A stretch of DNA of 64,000 bases from Erythrobacter sp. GTDB lineage: Bacteria > Pseudomonadota > Alphaproteobacteria > Sphingomonadales > Sphingomonadaceae. The position numbers and the translations under genes were made by a program. The notes under the pieces are model-generated. The model was given only the letters and a program-made list of their open reading frames with translations, did no database searches and was not told the origin of the DNA. How positions within the stretch are numbered: the first letter of the stretch is position 1; each line of letters opens with the position of its first letter. The stretch covers positions 62,001 through 126,000 of the forward strand of contig JAPYPR010000002.1 in NCBI GenBank assembly GCA_029937545.1, written 5' to 3'. Positions 26,418 through 35,116 of this stretch are shown here, piece after piece.

Positions 26418-26503
26418 GGTGGGTCGGTATGATGGAGCGAGCCTTTCGGAGTCGCAGCCGCGGAGCGGCGGAGACGGCCAGAGCCGCTAAGCGGCGGCGG
26501 CCG

Positions 26504-26521
26504 ATCCTTCCTGGCGCGCCA
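26504..26521 (+). repeat. 18-base duplicate of the tRNA-Arg 3' end
   Basis: ATCCTTCCTGGCGCGCCA is identical to positions 26363-26380, the T-arm 3' side, acceptor and CCA of tRNA-Arg, in the same orientation 141 bases away. It is immediately followed by another hairpin. This is what an attachment-site scar or an aborted tandem tRNA duplication looks like. Confidence 0.85.
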
Positions 26522-26558
26522 TTAAAGGCCATCCCGTGCAAGAGGGGTGGCCTTTAAT
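26521..26558. repeat. inverted repeat after the duplicated tRNA end
   Basis: ATTAAAGGCCATCCC and GGGTGGCCTTTAAT form a long stem (one G-U wobble) around a nine-base loop. No U tract follows, but the position after a tRNA 3' end copy mirrors the first tRNA-terminator pair. Confidence 0.7.
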
Positions 26559-26641
26559 GGTTCTGCCCTGCGGAATGTTCGATATCGGGGCCGCGTGCCC
26601 ACAACCGGCATTTAAAGCGGTACGCCTAGGAGGGCGCACCT

Positions 26642-27034
26642 TCAGGCATCGTCCTCGAGACGATGCATGTCGTCGTCGCTGAAGCCGAAATGATGACCTG
26701 CCTCGTGCACCACCACGTGGCGGACTAGGTCTTCCATGCGCACGCCCGTCGCGCGCCATTCGGCAATCAGCGGCTCTCTGAATAGCCAGATGCGGGCCGG
26801 CATGCGTCCGCTGCTCCAGATCGACCGATCGGGCAACGCCTCGCCTTCGTAGAGTCCGGTCAGTTCCCATTTGTCCGATAAGTCGACCGCTTCGAGTTGC
26901 TCGGGTGTCGCGAAATCTTCGACCTGAAGAACGATGTCCTGCATTTGCTTGCGAAACTCGCCGGGGAGAGCGCGCACTACCGCTTCTGCCATCTGCTGCA
27001 TCTGGACTGCGGTGGGGCCCGGGCGGTGGTGCAT
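26642..27034 (-). CDS. zincin-like metallopeptidase (DUF1025 type)
   Basis: The real gene is only the last 130 codons of a 788-codon track ORF that runs antisense to the phospholipase D gene. From ATG 27034 it reads MHHRPGPTAVQMQQMAEAVV and ends with the zinc motif VVVHEAGHHFGFSDDDMHRL, i.e. HExxH with GHHFGxxD. The central stretch WELTGLYEGEALPDRSIW with PARIWLFREPL is also typical. Members are small cytosolic metallopeptidases of unknown target. It is divergent from the hemerythrin gene 93 bases away. Confidence 0.88.
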   Translation of the reverse strand: MHHRPGPTAVQMQQMAEAVVRALPGEFRKQMQDIVLQVEDFATPEQLEAVDLSDKWELTGLYEGEALPDRSIWSSGRMPARIWLFREPLIAEWRATGVRMEDLVRHVVVHEAGHHFGFSDDDMHRLEDDA

Positions 27035-27127
27035 CGTGCTTCCGAGTATGGGAGGCGCGGGCGCTGCATACAAGCTAGCGGAACCTGCGCCACCTAAACC
27101 TGTTTGATAGCCAAAGGAGACAATCCC

Positions 27128-27619
27128 ATGGCCACGAACGCAGAAATATTCGACCGCCTCAAGCAGGATCACGACACGCATCGCGAGTTGCTGGACAAGC
27201 TGCTGGAGACGAGCGGCGACAGCAACGAACGGGAAGAGCTCTTCACCGAACTGACCAAGGAGCTGAAAAGCCACGCCGCGGCGGAAGAGCAGGCCCTCTA
27301 TTCGACCATGCTTCGCAAGCCGCCCACGACCGACGAGACTCGCCATTCGGTGGCCGAACATCACGAAATCGACGAGGCGCTGAACGATCTTGCCGCTACT
27401 GAGATGTCCTCGAGCGCCTGGTTGACGAAGTTCAAGGAATTCGATCACCAGTACCGCCATCACATCGACGAGGAAGAAGAAGACCATTTCCCGGACTTCG
27501 AGAATTACCTCGACGACAAGGACCGCGCGCACATGGAAAAGGTCTTCGAACGCCGTAAGGAAGAGGAAAAGGCCGAGGCCGAGGTGACCCCGGAAAAGAA
27601 GGAAGACGCCAAGGAATAG
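27128..27619 (+). CDS. hemerythrin HHE domain protein
   Basis: From ATG 27128, behind AAAGGAG, the 163-residue protein starts MATNAEIFDRLKQDHDTHRE and shows the HHE pattern: H in KQDHDTHRELLD, HAAAEEQALYSTML, VAEHHEIDEALNDL and FDHQYRHHIDEEEEDHFPD. These His/Glu residues would bind a di-iron centre. A highly charged C-terminal tail (EEEKAEAEVTPEKKEDAKE) is probably flexible. Such stand-alone proteins are thought to sense or store oxygen, nitric oxide or iron, but the role here is not shown. It is 15 bases upstream of the phospholipase D gene and likely cotranscribed. Confidence 0.88.
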   Translation: MATNAEIFDRLKQDHDTHRELLDKLLETSGDSNEREELFTELTKELKSHAAAEEQALYSTMLRKPPTTDETRHSVAEHHEIDEALNDLAATEMSSSAWLTKFKEFDHQYRHHIDEEEEDHFPDFENYLDDKDRAHMEKVFERRKEEEKAEAEVTPEKKEDAKE

Positions 27620-27634
27620 GCTCGGCGGGGGGGT

Positions 27635-29173
27635 ATGGATACGCACGAGCAGGACCCGACACAGGTCACCCGGCTGGACGATGGCGTCGAGCCGGGTGTC
27701 TGGCGTTACGAGAAGGTCGAACGCGCTGCCGTCATCATCGATGCGGCCGATTATTTCTCCGCAATGCAGGCTGCGATGCTGGAGGCCAGGCACCGCATCT
27801 TCCTGATCGGCTGGGATTTCGATACGCGAATCCACCTGGCCGAGGGGCGGCACTGGTGGCAGCGCGGTTTCAAGGACAAATACCCGGCGCGACTCGGAAG
27901 CTTCTTCTCGTGGCTGATGCGCAATCGGCCGACGCTGGAAATCCGCATCCTGAAATGGAGCTTCGGGGTCTTCAAATTCGTCGTGCGCGGATCGATGTGG
28001 TGGGATCTGGTCCGCTGGGCGCGCCACCGCCGGATCGATTTCAAGTTCGACAAAGCCCATCCCATCGGCTGCAGTCACCACCAGAAGATCGCGGTTCTCG
28101 ACAATTCGCTGGCGGTGTGCGGCGGGATCGACATGACCGTGAAGCGCTGGGACACGCGGGAACATGAAGAAGGCAATCCGCTTCGCACAACCCCGCGCGG
28201 CGATCCTTACGAACCGTGGCATGACGCCTCGATGATGATGGAAGGCGATATCGCCGAAGCCTTGAGCGAATTGGGTCGCGACCGCTGGATTCGCGCCGGC
28301 GGCACGCCGTTGCTGCCGATCCAGAAACGGGAAGAAAGCCTCTGGCCGGAGGGGCTGGAAGCCACTTTTGAAGACGTCGAGATCGGTATCGCCCGCACGC
28401 GCGCCGAATATCGCGACTGGAAGGAAGTCCGAGAGATCGAGACTCTGTTCGTCGAGCATATCAAGCGGGCGAAGAAATTCATCTACGCGGAGAGCCAGTA
28501 TTTCGCATCGCGCGCGATCGCCGAGGCGATACTGGAGCGTGTGCAGGAGGACGATCCGCCGGAAATCGTCATCGTCCATCCGGCGCACGCCGATGGCTGG
28601 CTGGAACAGCAGGCGATGGACCACGCCCGTGCCGAATTGGTCAAATGTATCGAAGATAACGACAAGAAGGGCCGCTTCAGCATCTGGACGCCCGTCAGCG
28701 GTACCACGCATATTTATGTCCATGCCAAGATGATGATCGTCGATGACGAGATCTTCCGCATCGGTTCGGCCAATATGAACAATCGCTCGATGGGTCTCGA
28801 TAGCGAGTGCGATGTGTTCGTCGATTGTAAACGCGAAGGCAATGAGCATGCTCGCGAGGCGATTGCGAGAATTCGCTACTCGCTGCTTGCCGAACATTGC
28901 GGGTTGGAGGAAGACGAGGTGCCTGAACTCCTGAAACAGCAGGGCTCCATGACGGCCATGATCGATCATTCCATTACCGAGGACGGTCGCAACCTCATCC
29001 GGTATCACCCACCCGAGCTAAACGACGTCCAGGAAGAAGTCGCCGAAAGCGGTATGCTCGATCCTGAACGTCCGGACGATCTATTCGAGCCGTTTGCCAA
29101 AACCGGCCTTTTCCGCAAAGGGAGCAGGCTCGGACGGGCTCGCAATCGATGGAAAGGCAAGTGGCGTAAATGA
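27635..29173 (+). CDS. phospholipase D-like / cardiolipin synthase family protein
   Basis: The 512-residue protein carries two HKD motifs, HQKIAVLD with ICGGID-like context (VCGGIDMTVKRWD) and HAKMMIVD followed by IGSANMNNRSMGLDSECDVF. Both are intact, so it should be an active phosphatidyltransferase or phospholipase. Length and spacing resemble bacterial phospholipase D/transphosphatidylases rather than the shorter membrane-anchored Cls, since no transmembrane segments are seen at the N-terminus. The product would act on phospholipid head groups; the in vivo role is unknown. A GGGGGGGT sequence precedes the ATG. Its stop overlaps the folE start (ATGA). Confidence 0.86.
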   Translation: MDTHEQDPTQVTRLDDGVEPGVWRYEKVERAAVIIDAADYFSAMQAAMLEARHRIFLIGWDFDTRIHLAEGRHWWQRGFKDKYPARLGSFFSWLMRNRPTLEIRILKWSFGVFKFVVRGSMWWDLVRWARHRRIDFKFDKAHPIGCSHHQKIAVLDNSLAVCGGIDMTVKRWDTREHEEGNPLRTTPRGDPYEPWHDASMMMEGDIAEALSELGRDRWIRAGGTPLLPIQKREESLWPEGLEATFEDVEIGIARTRAEYRDWKEVREIETLFVEHIKRAKKFIYAESQYFASRAIAEAILERVQEDDPPEIVIVHPAHADGWLEQQAMDHARAELVKCIEDNDKKGRFSIWTPVSGTTHIYVHAKMMIVDDEIFRIGSANMNNRSMGLDSECDVFVDCKREGNEHAREAIARIRYSLLAEHCGLEEDEVPELLKQQGSMTAMIDHSITEDGRNLIRYHPPELNDVQEEVAESGMLDPERPDDLFEPFAKTGLFRKGSRLGRARNRWKGKWRK

Positions 29174-29781
29174 GTAGCCTGGTTGGACCGGATGAAGACG
29201 ATCCGCGCGGCAAGCCGCCGGTCCCTGAAAACGTGCAGGATGCCATTCGCACGCTGATCGAATGGACGGGCGATGATCCAACACGCGAAGGATTGCTGGA
29301 TACGCCCGCGCGCGTAGCACGCGCCTGGAAGGAATATTGCCTCGGCTATACCGAAGATCCGGCGATTCATCTCGATCGCGTATTCGAGGAAGTGGGCGGA
29401 TATAACGAGATCGTCCTGCTCAAGGACGTCCCGTTCCAGTCGCATTGCGAACACCATATGGCCCCGATCATCGGCAAGGCAGCGATCGCTTACCTGCCGA
29501 AGGACCGCGTAGTCGGCATATCCAAGCTCGCGCGCGTCTTGCATGGCTTCGCGCGCCGCCTCCAGGTCCAGGAGCGGCTGACCGCAGAGGTTGCCGACTG
29601 CATCTGGAAGAACCTCGATCCCGAAGGCGTTGCGGTGGTAATCGAAGCGTCGCACAGTTGCATGACGGCGCGCGGTGTCCGAACGCCGGGTGTCGGCATG
29701 ATCACCAGCCGGATGATGGGCACGTTTCTCGAAGACCAGCGCAGCCGCAAGGAAGTGCTGAGCCTGATGGGCTACGGCTGA
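29170..29781 (+). CDS. folE: GTP cyclohydrolase I
   Basis: The 203-residue enzyme converts GTP to dihydroneopterin triphosphate, the first step of folate synthesis. VPFQSHCEHHMAPIIGKA holds the zinc Cys and the catalytic His, and KLARVLHGFARRLQVQERLT and ASHSCMTARGVRTPG hold the second Cys and substrate loop. All zinc ligands are present, so this is the FolE1 zinc form. It is coupled by ATGA to the phospholipase D gene. No other folate genes are near. Confidence 0.96.
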   Translation: MSSLVGPDEDDPRGKPPVPENVQDAIRTLIEWTGDDPTREGLLDTPARVARAWKEYCLGYTEDPAIHLDRVFEEVGGYNEIVLLKDVPFQSHCEHHMAPIIGKAAIAYLPKDRVVGISKLARVLHGFARRLQVQERLTAEVADCIWKNLDPEGVAVVIEASHSCMTARGVRTPGVGMITSRMMGTFLEDQRSRKEVLSLMGYG

Positions 29782-29796
29782 CCGTTCAGTCGCCGA

Positions 29797-30069
29797 TCAG
29801 CTTTTCCAGAAAACCGCGGACTTGCGCTTCGGCGCGGTCTCGCCGGCGAGACCGTACAGATAGTTGCCGAGCTGCACTGCCTGTTCCCGCGTCAGGAAAT
29901 AGCGGAAATCGCGTACATCGTCGGGCTGGTCCGGCTTCTTCCGGGCGCTCTGCATCAGCAGCGCGATGCGCTGACCTGCCGGGCTCGAAACCCACCCTAG
30001 CAGAACGCCAGAGTCCTCATCGGTGGACGGCGCAGTCGCTTTTCCGGTCTCGTTTTTCTTCGCTCCCAT
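29797..30069 (-). CDS. small conserved hypothetical protein
   Basis: The 90-residue frame starts MGAKKNETGKATAPSTDEDS, with a polar N-terminus, then a compact domain (VLLGWVSSPAGQRIALLMQS ... FRYFLTREQAVQLGNYLYGL) and a basic tail. The middle reads as a short alpha-helical unit. I do not recognise a named family. It converges on folE with 15 bases between. Codon use is normal for the window, which supports it as real. Confidence 0.65.
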   Translation of the reverse strand: MGAKKNETGKATAPSTDEDSGVLLGWVSSPAGQRIALLMQSARKKPDQPDDVRDFRYFLTREQAVQLGNYLYGLAGETAPKRKSAVFWKS

Positions 30070-30147
30070 GCGAAAACGACTGCGCCCCGCCCTGCGATTC
30101 GGGCAAGGCGGGGCGCGGTATTGTCCGCATCCCGGACGGCTCAGATA

Positions 30148-30627
30148 TCAGAGCTGGCCGAGCATATGCTCCGCGCTGGAGACCGAAAAATCGCCCGGCG
30201 CTTCGACGTTGAGCTCTTTCACGACACCGTCTTCGATGACCATCGAATAGCGCTGACCGCGCTTGCCCATGCCGAAGCCCGAGCCGTCCATGGTGAGGCC
30301 GACCGCTTCCGCGAAATCGCCATTGCCGTCGGCGAGCATGGTGATGTCGTCACTGCCGGCAGAGGATTTCCACGCCCCCATGACAAAGGCATCGTTAACG
30401 GCCGTGGCCACGATTTCGTCCACGCCCTTGGCTTTCAACTCGTCGGCCTTGTCGACATAGCCCGGAAGGTGGCGCGCCGAACAGGTAGGGGTGAACGCCC
30501 CCGGTACCGAGAACAGAGCTACCGTCTTGCCCTTGAAATACTCGCCGGACTGAACCTGCTCAGGGCCGTTTTCCGTCGCCTTGACCAGTGTCACGTCGGG
30601 CAGCTTGTCGCCCACCGAAATCGTCAT
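30148..30627 (-). CDS. peroxiredoxin of the Prx5 type
   Basis: From ATG 30627 (MTISVGDKLPDVTLVKATEN) the product has 159 residues. The peroxidatic Cys lies in FSVPGAFTPTCSARHLPGY, a Prx5 signature, and VATAVNDAFVMGAWKSSAG is also conserved. It reduces hydrogen peroxide and alkyl hydroperoxides, usually with glutathione/glutaredoxin or thioredoxin. No C-terminal glutaredoxin fusion is present. The longer track ORF has no homology upstream. It is divergent from ahcY with 223 bases between, so both promoters lie there. Confidence 0.92.
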   Translation of the reverse strand: MTISVGDKLPDVTLVKATENGPEQVQSGEYFKGKTVALFSVPGAFTPTCSARHLPGYVDKADELKAKGVDEIVATAVNDAFVMGAWKSSAGSDDITMLADGNGDFAEAVGLTMDGSGFGMGKRGQRYSMVIEDGVVKELNVEAPGDFSVSSAEHMLGQL

Positions 30628-30782
30628 CGCTGAATTCCTTGTCTGTCCCGTCCGCTGCCGAGGTAGGCGGCACGTGCTGCCCATGCAACCGGAGTGCCAG
30701 TGAAAATTCGCTACCGGGCACGCGCCCGGCGACAACCCGATTGGCGGGTGCCGTGAATTGCTTTCGTCCGAGGGAGGGGGTA

Positions 30783-30808
30783 GGGGCGGCGCCATACGGC
30801 ATCGCCCC
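30783..30808 (+). promoter_or_regulatory. GC-rich hairpin in the ahcY leader
   Basis: GGGGCG and CGCCCC pair around a 14-base loop, followed by TTCTG, 42 bases before the ahcY ATG. Upstream, CCCGATTGGCGGG is a second small hairpin. I could not match the leader to a known SAH or SAM riboswitch consensus, so no ligand is proposed. Confidence 0.3.
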
Positions 30809-30850
30809 TTCTGCGTGCGAGGCCATTCTCTTCAAATATATCTCGAGGAC

Positions 30851-32266
30851 ATGAGCGTGACCGCATTTTCCGACTACGTCATCAAGGACATTGCGCTGGC
30901 CGATTACGGCCGCGCCGAAATCAATATCGCCGAAACCGAAATGCCGGGCCTGATGGCTTTGCGCGAGGAATACGGCAAGGAGCAGCCCCTGAAGGGCGCG
31001 CGCATCACCGGCTCGCTGCACATGACCATCCAGACCGCCGTGTTGATCGAAACCCTCGTCGCTCTGGGCGCCGATGTGCGCTGGGCGACCTGCAACATCT
31101 TCTCGACGCAGGACCATGCGGCAGCGGCCGTTGCGGCGCAGGACATTCCCGTTTTCGCTATCAAAGGCGAGAGCCTGGCCGATTACTGGGACTATGTCGG
31201 CAAGATTTTCGACTGGTCCACGGAAGAGAACCCCGACCAGACCGCCAACATCATCCTCGACGATGGCGGCGATGCGACCATGTTCGCCCTCTGGGGTGCT
31301 CGCGTCGAAGCCGGCGAGGAACTTCCAGAGCCGCAGAATGCCGAGGAAATCGAATTCCAGCGTGCGCTCAAGGCTTTCCTGAAGGACCGCCCGGGCTATC
31401 TCACCAATTCGGTGAAGAACATCGTTGGCGTTTCGGAAGAGACCACGACCGGCGTCCACCGCCTCTATCACCTCGCCAAACAGGGCAAGCTGCCGTTCCC
31501 GGCGATTAACGTGAACGACAGCGTGACCAAGTCGAAGTTCGACAATCTCTACGGCTGCCGCGAATCGCTGGTCGATGCCATCCGCCGCGCGACGGACGTG
31601 ATGCTGTCGGGCAAGGTCGCCTGCGTCGCCGGCTTCGGCGATGTCGGGAAGGGCTCGGCCCAGTCGCTCCGCAATGGCGGCGCGCGCGTGCTCGTGACGG
31701 AAATCGATCCCATCTGCGCGCTGCAGGCGGCGATGGACGGCTTCGAAGTCGTGACCATGGAAGAGGCCGTGAAAGTTGCAGACATCTTTTGCACCGCCAC
31801 CGGCAACGAACACGTCATCACCGCCGAACACATGAAGGCGATGAAGGACAAGGCGATCGTCTGCAATATCGGCCATTTCGACAGCGAGATCCAGATTTCG
31901 GCGCTGGACAATTACGAGTGGACCGAACTCAAGCCCGGCACCGACCTGGTGAAGTTCCCCGACGGCAAGGAAATCATCGTGCTTGGCCAGGGCCGCCTGG
32001 TCAACCTCGCCTGCGCGACCGGCCACCCGAGCTTCGTGATGAGCTTCAGCTTCACAAACCAGACACTGGCGCAGATCGAGCTGTGGACCAAGGGCGACGA
32101 GTACAAGAACGACGTCTACGTCCTGCCCAAGCACCTCGACGAGAAGGTCGCTGCGCTGCATCTCGACAAGCTCGGCGTGAAGCTGACCCAGCTCAGCCAG
32201 AAGCAGGCCGATTACATCGGCGTTCCGGTCGAAGGGCCGTTCAAGCCCGAACATTATCGCTACTGA
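30851..32266 (+). CDS. ahcY: adenosylhomocysteinase
   Basis: The 471-residue NAD-dependent enzyme hydrolyses S-adenosylhomocysteine to adenosine and homocysteine, relieving product inhibition of methyltransferases. It shows [33 protein letters not shown], the NAD loop [16 protein letters not shown], and the C-terminal [13 protein letters not shown]. Its length is the long bacterial form with the insert typical of proteobacteria. The start ATG lies behind CGAGGAC; the longer track ORF reads into the leader. It is followed at 74 bases by divL. Confidence 0.97.
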   Translation: MSVTAFSDYVIKDIALADYGRAEINIAETEMPGLMALREEYGKEQPLKGARITGSLHMTIQTAVLIETLVALGADVRWATCNIFSTQDHAAAAVAAQDIPVFAIKGESLADYWDYVGKIFDWSTEENPDQTANIILDDGGDATMFALWGARVEAGEELPEPQNAEEIEFQRALKAFLKDRPGYLTNSVKNIVGVSEETTTGVHRLYHLAKQGKLPFPAINVNDSVTKSKFDNLYGCRESLVDAIRRATDVMLSGKVACVAGFGDVGKGSAQSLRNGGARVLVTEIDPICALQAAMDGFEVVTMEEAVKVADIFCTATGNEHVITAEHMKAMKDKAIVCNIGHFDSEIQISALDNYEWTELKPGTDLVKFPDGKEIIVLGQGRLVNLACATGHPSFVMSFSFTNQTLAQIELWTKGDEYKNDVYVLPKHLDEKVAALHLDKLGVKLTQLSQKQADYIGVPVEGPFKPEHYRY

Positions 32267-32339
32267 TCGATGATCCTTTGCGGGGAGTTGCAATGGCTTG
32301 CCATTGCATCCCCGCGACAGGCGGCATAGCTGGCAGGTA

Positions 32340-34682
32340 ATGGAAATATCGCCTGCATTGCTGGCCCTTGTCGGGTTGTTGCTTGCGCTCTGGACCGCTG
32401 CGGCGGTCTGGGTGATGCTGCGCGCAAGCGGGCGGGAGCAGAAGTTCGCTTCCACCCGCAAGTCGGCGCTGCGCATGGCGCGAATGCTGGAGGAATCGCC
32501 TGCGGTTCCGTTGCTCGTGCGGATCGATGGCCGGATAGAAGCGCCCGACCGTTTTGCCCGCTGGCTTGGCCTCGCGAAGGTGCCGGAATTCCTCAGCGAG
32601 CTGACCGGAGCCGATAGCAATGGCCTCAGTGAAGAACAGGTCGAAGAACTGACGAGCAAGGTTCGTCGCACGCAGAAGACTGCCAAGCCCTTCCGTATGT
32701 CGGTCGCCGTGCCGGGATCGGAGCGCGCGCTAACACTTAGCGGAACGCTGGCCGACCCGGCCGTCTCGCCCAACGGTGCCGCGTTGGTATGGGTATTCGA
32801 CTATAGCGAGAGCCAGACCGAGCTCAGCCAGCTGCGCGAGGAAGCGGCTCGCGCGAAGGACGATTTCGGCGCACTCGTCGGCCTGATCGAAGCGGCGCCG
32901 ATGCCCATGTGGTTCCGCGGCGGCGACATGAAGCTTCGCCTAGTCAATCGCGCTTATGTCGAAGCTGTCGGCGCGCAGAGCGCGGACGAGGTAGTGACCA
33001 AGCAGGTCGAACTGGTCGAAACGGTCGGCGGTCGTAGCGCCTCGCAAGTCGCGCAGCAGGCGGCCGACCGCCGCCAGCCGATCGAGCGCATCGTGTCGGC
33101 CACTATCAACGAAGCCCGTCGCACCATTCGCGTAACTGATCTGCCGTTGGTCGGCGAGGGCATCGCCGGTTACGCGGTAGATATCGAGGAAATGGAAGAG
33201 CAGGCCCGCGAATTCCGGGCCTTCCGCGAAGCGCAGCGCTCCATGCTCGACCAGCTCTCCATCGGCGTGGCGCAGTTCGATGCGCAGCACCGCATGACCT
33301 TTGCCAACCAGCCGTTCCACCGTGTTTTCGCCTTGCCGCCGGGCGTGGTGAACGATCGCACGACGTTCGAGCACATGCTGCTGATCGCGCGCGAGGCGGG
33401 GCGCATTCCGGAAGTCCGCGATTTCCCGTCTTGGCGCAACGAACTCGTGAACTGGTTCCAACGTGACGAGCCGCACGAGGAGGCATGGCCGCTTTCCGAC
33501 AGCACGCACTTGCGCGTCGTCGCCCAACCGCTGCCCGATGGCGGCCTGGTGATGATTGCCGAAGACCGGACCGAGCAACTGGCTCTGTCGGCTACCCGCG
33601 ACACGCTGTTGCGCACGCGCACCGCGACGTTCGACAGCCTGTTCGAGGCTCTTGCAGTCTTTGCTCCGGATGGGCACCTCGAGCTGTGGAACCGCAGCTT
33701 CCCCGGCGCCTGGGGGCTGGAACCGGAAGTCGTCGATGGCCACCCGCAGGCGGAAGACTTGCTCGAAGCGATCGCAGGCAATCTCGCCGACTCAGAGGCT
33801 ATCGACGTGGTCGGCAATACCATCCGCTCGGCAACGCTGGACCGCAAGAAGCGCACGGCAAGGGTCGAACTCGCGGATGGGCGCACGCTCGATCTCGAAG
33901 GGGTCCCACTGCCCGACGGCAACGGCCTCCTCACCGTGCTCGACGTGACCGCTTCGCAGCAGGCCGAAGAGGCGCTGCGCGAACGCAATCGGGCGCTGGA
34001 GGAAGCGGACGCGGTGATGACGCGCTTTCTGGCCAATATGAGCTACGAGTTCCGCACGCCCCTGACCTCCATCGGCGGATTTGCCGAATTGCTCTCCAGC
34101 GGCATCGCCGGCGAACTCAGTCCGCAGGCAATGGAATATGTGCAGGCCATTTCCCTGTCGGTCGGCAAGCTGACCGAGCAGGTCGAGAACGTGCTGGACT
34201 TGTCGCAGAGCGAAGCGGGGCTGATGCCGCTGAACACAGAAAAGATCGAGCTGCTGCCCTTCATCACGCAAGTGGTGCGGGCCGAGGAAAAACGGATCGT
34301 CGAGGGCGGACTCACGCTCGATCTCAAGGGTGGGGCAGGTAAGGTCGTGACCGCCGATCCGCAGCAGCTCCGCCGCGCAATCGCCAATCTGCTCGACAAC
34401 GCGATTTCGGCGACCCCGCAGGGAGGCCGCATTCTTGTCGAACTCGGCAAATCGCGCGGCGAGACGAAAATCGTTATCTCGGACAACGGCCGCGGGATGA
34501 ACCAGCATGAACTGGCCCGCGCGCTCGAAGGAATCCGGATGGCGGCTGACGGCAAGGGGATCGAGCGTCGCCACGGGCTCGGGATCCCGCTCGCGCGGCA
34601 GCTGATCGAGGCGCATGACGGCAAGCTCGAAATCGTCAGCCGCCCGAGTTCCGGCACGACCGCGACAATCACGCTGCCGTGA
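32340..34682 (+). CDS. divL: DivL-like cell-cycle histidine kinase homologue (Tyr in H-box)
   Basis: The 780-residue protein begins with one transmembrane helix (ALLALVGLLLALWTAAAVWVML). Several PAS-like domains follow (about 170-550; e.g. DFGALVGLIEAAPMPMWFRG, SMLDQLSIGVAQFDAQHRMT). Next come a HisKA-like dimerisation domain and a C-terminal ATPase domain with N-box LLDNAISATPQGG, ISDNGRGMN and the G2-like HGLGIPLARQLIEAHDG. The H-box reads FLANMSYEFRTPLTSIGG, so the phospho-accepting His is Tyr569. Caulobacter DivL has exactly this substitution and works by binding DivK and CckA to control CtrA. Start ATG 32340 gives the membrane helix. The next gene, tsaE, overlaps its stop. Confidence 0.88.
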   Translation: MEISPALLALVGLLLALWTAAAVWVMLRASGREQKFASTRKSALRMARMLEESPAVPLLVRIDGRIEAPDRFARWLGLAKVPEFLSELTGADSNGLSEEQVEELTSKVRRTQKTAKPFRMSVAVPGSERALTLSGTLADPAVSPNGAALVWVFDYSESQTELSQLREEAARAKDDFGALVGLIEAAPMPMWFRGGDMKLRLVNRAYVEAVGAQSADEVVTKQVELVETVGGRSASQVAQQAADRRQPIERIVSATINEARRTIRVTDLPLVGEGIAGYAVDIEEMEEQAREFRAFREAQRSMLDQLSIGVAQFDAQHRMTFANQPFHRVFALPPGVVNDRTTFEHMLLIAREAGRIPEVRDFPSWRNELVNWFQRDEPHEEAWPLSDSTHLRVVAQPLPDGGLVMIAEDRTEQLALSATRDTLLRTRTATFDSLFEALAVFAPDGHLELWNRSFPGAWGLEPEVVDGHPQAEDLLEAIAGNLADSEAIDVVGNTIRSATLDRKKRTARVELADGRTLDLEGVPLPDGNGLLTVLDVTASQQAEEALRERNRALEEADAVMTRFLANMSYEFRTPLTSIGGFAELLSSGIAGELSPQAMEYVQAISLSVGKLTEQVENVLDLSQSEAGLMPLNTEKIELLPFITQVVRAEEKRIVEGGLTLDLKGGAGKVVTADPQQLRRAIANLLDNAISATPQGGRILVELGKSRGETKIVISDNGRGMNQHELARALEGIRMAADGKGIERRHGLGIPLARQLIEAHDGKLEIVSRPSSGTTATITLP

Positions 34683-35116
34683 CGATTGCCTTACCCGATC
34701 TCGCCGCGATGGAAGCGCTGGGTGCGCGGATTGCAGGCTTGCTCCAGCCGGGCGACGTCGTTGCGCTGACCGGCGACCTCGGCACCGGAAAGACGACGCT
34801 GGCGCGGGCTATCATTGCCGCTCTCGGTCACAAGAGCGAAGTGCCGTCTCCGACTTTCACGATCATCGAGACCTATGACGCCTTACACCCGCCCATAGTG
34901 CATGCCGATTTCTACCGCCTGCGCCATCCGGACGAAGTGCACGAGCTGGGCCTCGACGACTACCGTGAGGGCGCAGCGCTCATCGCGGAATGGCCCGATC
35001 ATGCGGGCGGGTTCGCCCATGAGCCGGGTTGCCTTTCCATCGTGCTCGAAAAAGTGGGCGAAGGGCGCGAAGCCGTTGTAACCGCAGGCGAGACTTGGCA
35101 AAGCCGCTGGCCATGA
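34679..35116 (+). CDS. tsaE: tRNA threonylcarbamoyladenosine biosynthesis ATPase TsaE
   Basis: The 145-residue P-loop protein has Walker A GDLGTGKTTLARAI, then SPTFTIIETYDA and the conserved HADFYRLRHPDEVHELGLDD. It is the ATPase that works with TsaB and TsaD to make t6A37 on ANN-decoding tRNAs. The GTG start overlaps the divL TGA and the stop overlaps the next ATG, so three genes are translationally coupled. Confidence 0.95.
   Translation: MTIALPDLAAMEALGARIAGLLQPGDVVALTGDLGTGKTTLARAIIAALGHKSEVPSPTFTIIETYDALHPPIVHADFYRLRHPDEVHELGLDDYREGAALIAEWPDHAGGFAHEPGCLSIVLEKVGEGREAVVTAGETWQSRWP

Noticed and set aside
26642-29008. A 788-residue protein
   Set aside because: Only the last 130 codons show homology and conserved metal ligands; the rest is antisense to the phospholipase D gene.
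30628-30850. SAH or SAM riboswitch before ahcY
   Set aside because: Hairpins exist but I could not recognise any known consensus core.
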